A stretch of DNA of 22,154 nucleotides. It comes from JAKSSE01 sp045597645. Its GTDB lineage: Bacteria > Bacillota > Clostridia > Lachnospirales > Lachnospiraceae. The DNA lies in the NCBI GenBank assembly GCA_045597645.1, contig JAZLKM010000061.1, positions 1 through 22,154 of the forward strand. Reading direction: 5' to 3'. The notes beneath the pieces were generated by a model, which worked only from the letters and a program-made list of their open reading frames with translations, searched no databases and was not told the DNA's origin. Below, piece by piece: positions 21,669-22,154 of this stretch (positions within the stretch are counted from its first letter, which is position 1; each line of letters starts with the position of its first letter). The position numbers and the translations under genes are program-made.

Positions 21669-21698
21669 CCAAAATTGACATAATTGTTCCGATTTTGA
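21667..21698 (+). promoter_or_regulatory. Paired 12-bp direct repeat, site C
   Basis: TTCCAAAATTGA (21667-21678) and TTCCGATTTTGA (21687-21698) have a 20-bp period, as at sites A and B. TATAAC (21701) and TATAAG (21713-21718) follow as -10 candidates. It precedes the last gene by 147 bases and so is a probable LytTR-controlled promoter for it. Confidence 0.62.
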
Positions 21699-21763
21699 CA
21701 TATAACGAATCTTATAAGAGAACATTCCGATAACAATATTATATGAATATGAAAGCTATGGAT

Positions 21764-21810
21764 AGCGGCTCTATGAATCAATGGATTGATTGAATGATTC
21801 TGGGGTCGCT
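21764..21810 (+). other. Structured leader hairpin of the last gene
   Basis: AGCGGCTC (21764-21771) pairs with GGGTCGCT (21803-21810) with two wobbles, and AATCAA/TTGATT or GAATCA/TGATTC form an inner stem. There is no T tract. It ends 35 bases before the ATG at 21846. The rest of 21549-21845 holds the repeat, terminator and site C described separately, and no gene. Confidence 0.45.
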
Positions 21811-21845
21811 TTGTATGTTAATAATCACAAAAGGAAACAGGCAAA

Positions 21846-22154
21846 ATGGAAGCAATTCAGAATCATGTTGATTCAAATAATATATATTATGACAGATCTG
21901 CATCGAATGCGGTTTCAGAAGAAGTAACAAATAATTCTTTATGCGGTAAATCTAATGATGCACCGCCAGTTGAAACAAATGGATTAGTAGATTCAGACTC
22001 AACAGCTTGTTACGATAAAAGTATTTTTCAGCCAGAGCGTCGAGGTGAACTATTAGAAAGAATGCTTTCTTCTATGAGTAAAGCGGAGAGTTCAGAAAAG
22101 ATAGTTCAATATGATGAGGATTTAGGCAGAGAAATATATGCCTTCAGTATATAT
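21846..22154 (+). CDS. Unknown protein, N-terminal part (runs off the window)
   Basis: 103 codons are visible, open to the right edge. The ATG at 21846 follows AAAGGAAACAGG, a fair ribosome site. The visible part is polar, starts MEAIQNHVDSNNIYYDRSAS, is rich in Asn/Ser/Asp to about residue 60, and then has FQPERRGELLERMLSSMSKA. There is no signal peptide, membrane segment or recognised domain. The style (low-complexity polar N-terminus) is like the three cluster proteins upstream, and it sits behind paired repeat site C. No function can be proposed. Confidence 0.72.
   Translation, partial: MEAIQNHVDSNNIYYDRSASNAVSEEVTNNSLCGKSNDAPPVETNGLVDSDSTACYDKSIFQPERRGELLERMLSSMSKAESSEKIVQYDEDLGREIYAFSIY

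Noticed and set aside
21569..21781. Minus-strand 70-codon frame in the gap before the last gene
   Set aside because: It crosses the terminator, site C and the leader hairpin, and no ribosome site precedes it.

Overview
The window looks like a chromosomal stretch of a low-GC Gram-positive anaerobe of the Clostridia, most likely Lachnospiraceae (Butyrivibrio/Pseudobutyrivibrio-like). This is inferred from the 23S rRNA 3' end, the protein sequences (NrdR, YqeG, DUF1836, LplB/YtcP-type sugar permeases), strong AGGAGG ribosome binding sites and several small proteins of a type I associate with that family. No species can be named from sequence alone.

Layout. 1-250: the end of a 23S rRNA gene, no 5S gene after it, a tRNA-Asn(GTT) and a terminator. 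331-2419: a lipoprotein with Cys-rich repeats, the regulator NrdR and a small unknown protein. 2509-5969: a tight three-gene operon (YqeG-type HAD phosphatase, ribose-5-phosphate isomerase B, intracellular GH2 beta-mannosidase). 5970-10987: a 390-bp regulatory gap with a cre-like site and many ACGAAA hexamers, then a LacI-family regulator, two ABC sugar permeases and a solute-binding lipoprotein. With the upstream beta-mannosidase this looks like uptake and hydrolysis of short beta-mannosides; no ATPase gene is present, so a shared ATPase is probably used. 11062-12038: metF behind a well-formed promoter and a short leader with a terminator-like hairpin. 12147-15168: a DUF1836 gene diverging from pcrA across a promoter region with a large inverted repeat. 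15271-17726: a small membrane protein with an Asp/Glu tail, an RlmD-type rRNA methyltransferase, a peptide deformylase and a MazG-like protein, followed by a frameshifted second deformylase fragment.

17907-22154 is the least ordinary part. It holds an orphan LytTR response regulator, a 52-residue ribbon-helix-helix protein on the minus strand, three small unrecognised proteins without signal peptides (one with a C-terminal half resembling FliD), and the start of another unknown gene. Two repeat families tie the region together. A pair of 12-bp direct repeats (TTCC-N4-TTGA, 20-bp period) occurs three times: before the regulator gene, just after it, and before the last gene. A 10-bp tandem repeat (AAAGTAGGAT) lies upstream of the ribbon-helix-helix gene and again at the end of the three-gene cluster. 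I read this as a small self-contained regulon with two regulators, with a possible Shine-Dalgarno-masking hairpin in front of the response regulator. This is inference from sequence pattern and gene order; I do not know of a described system with this arrangement.
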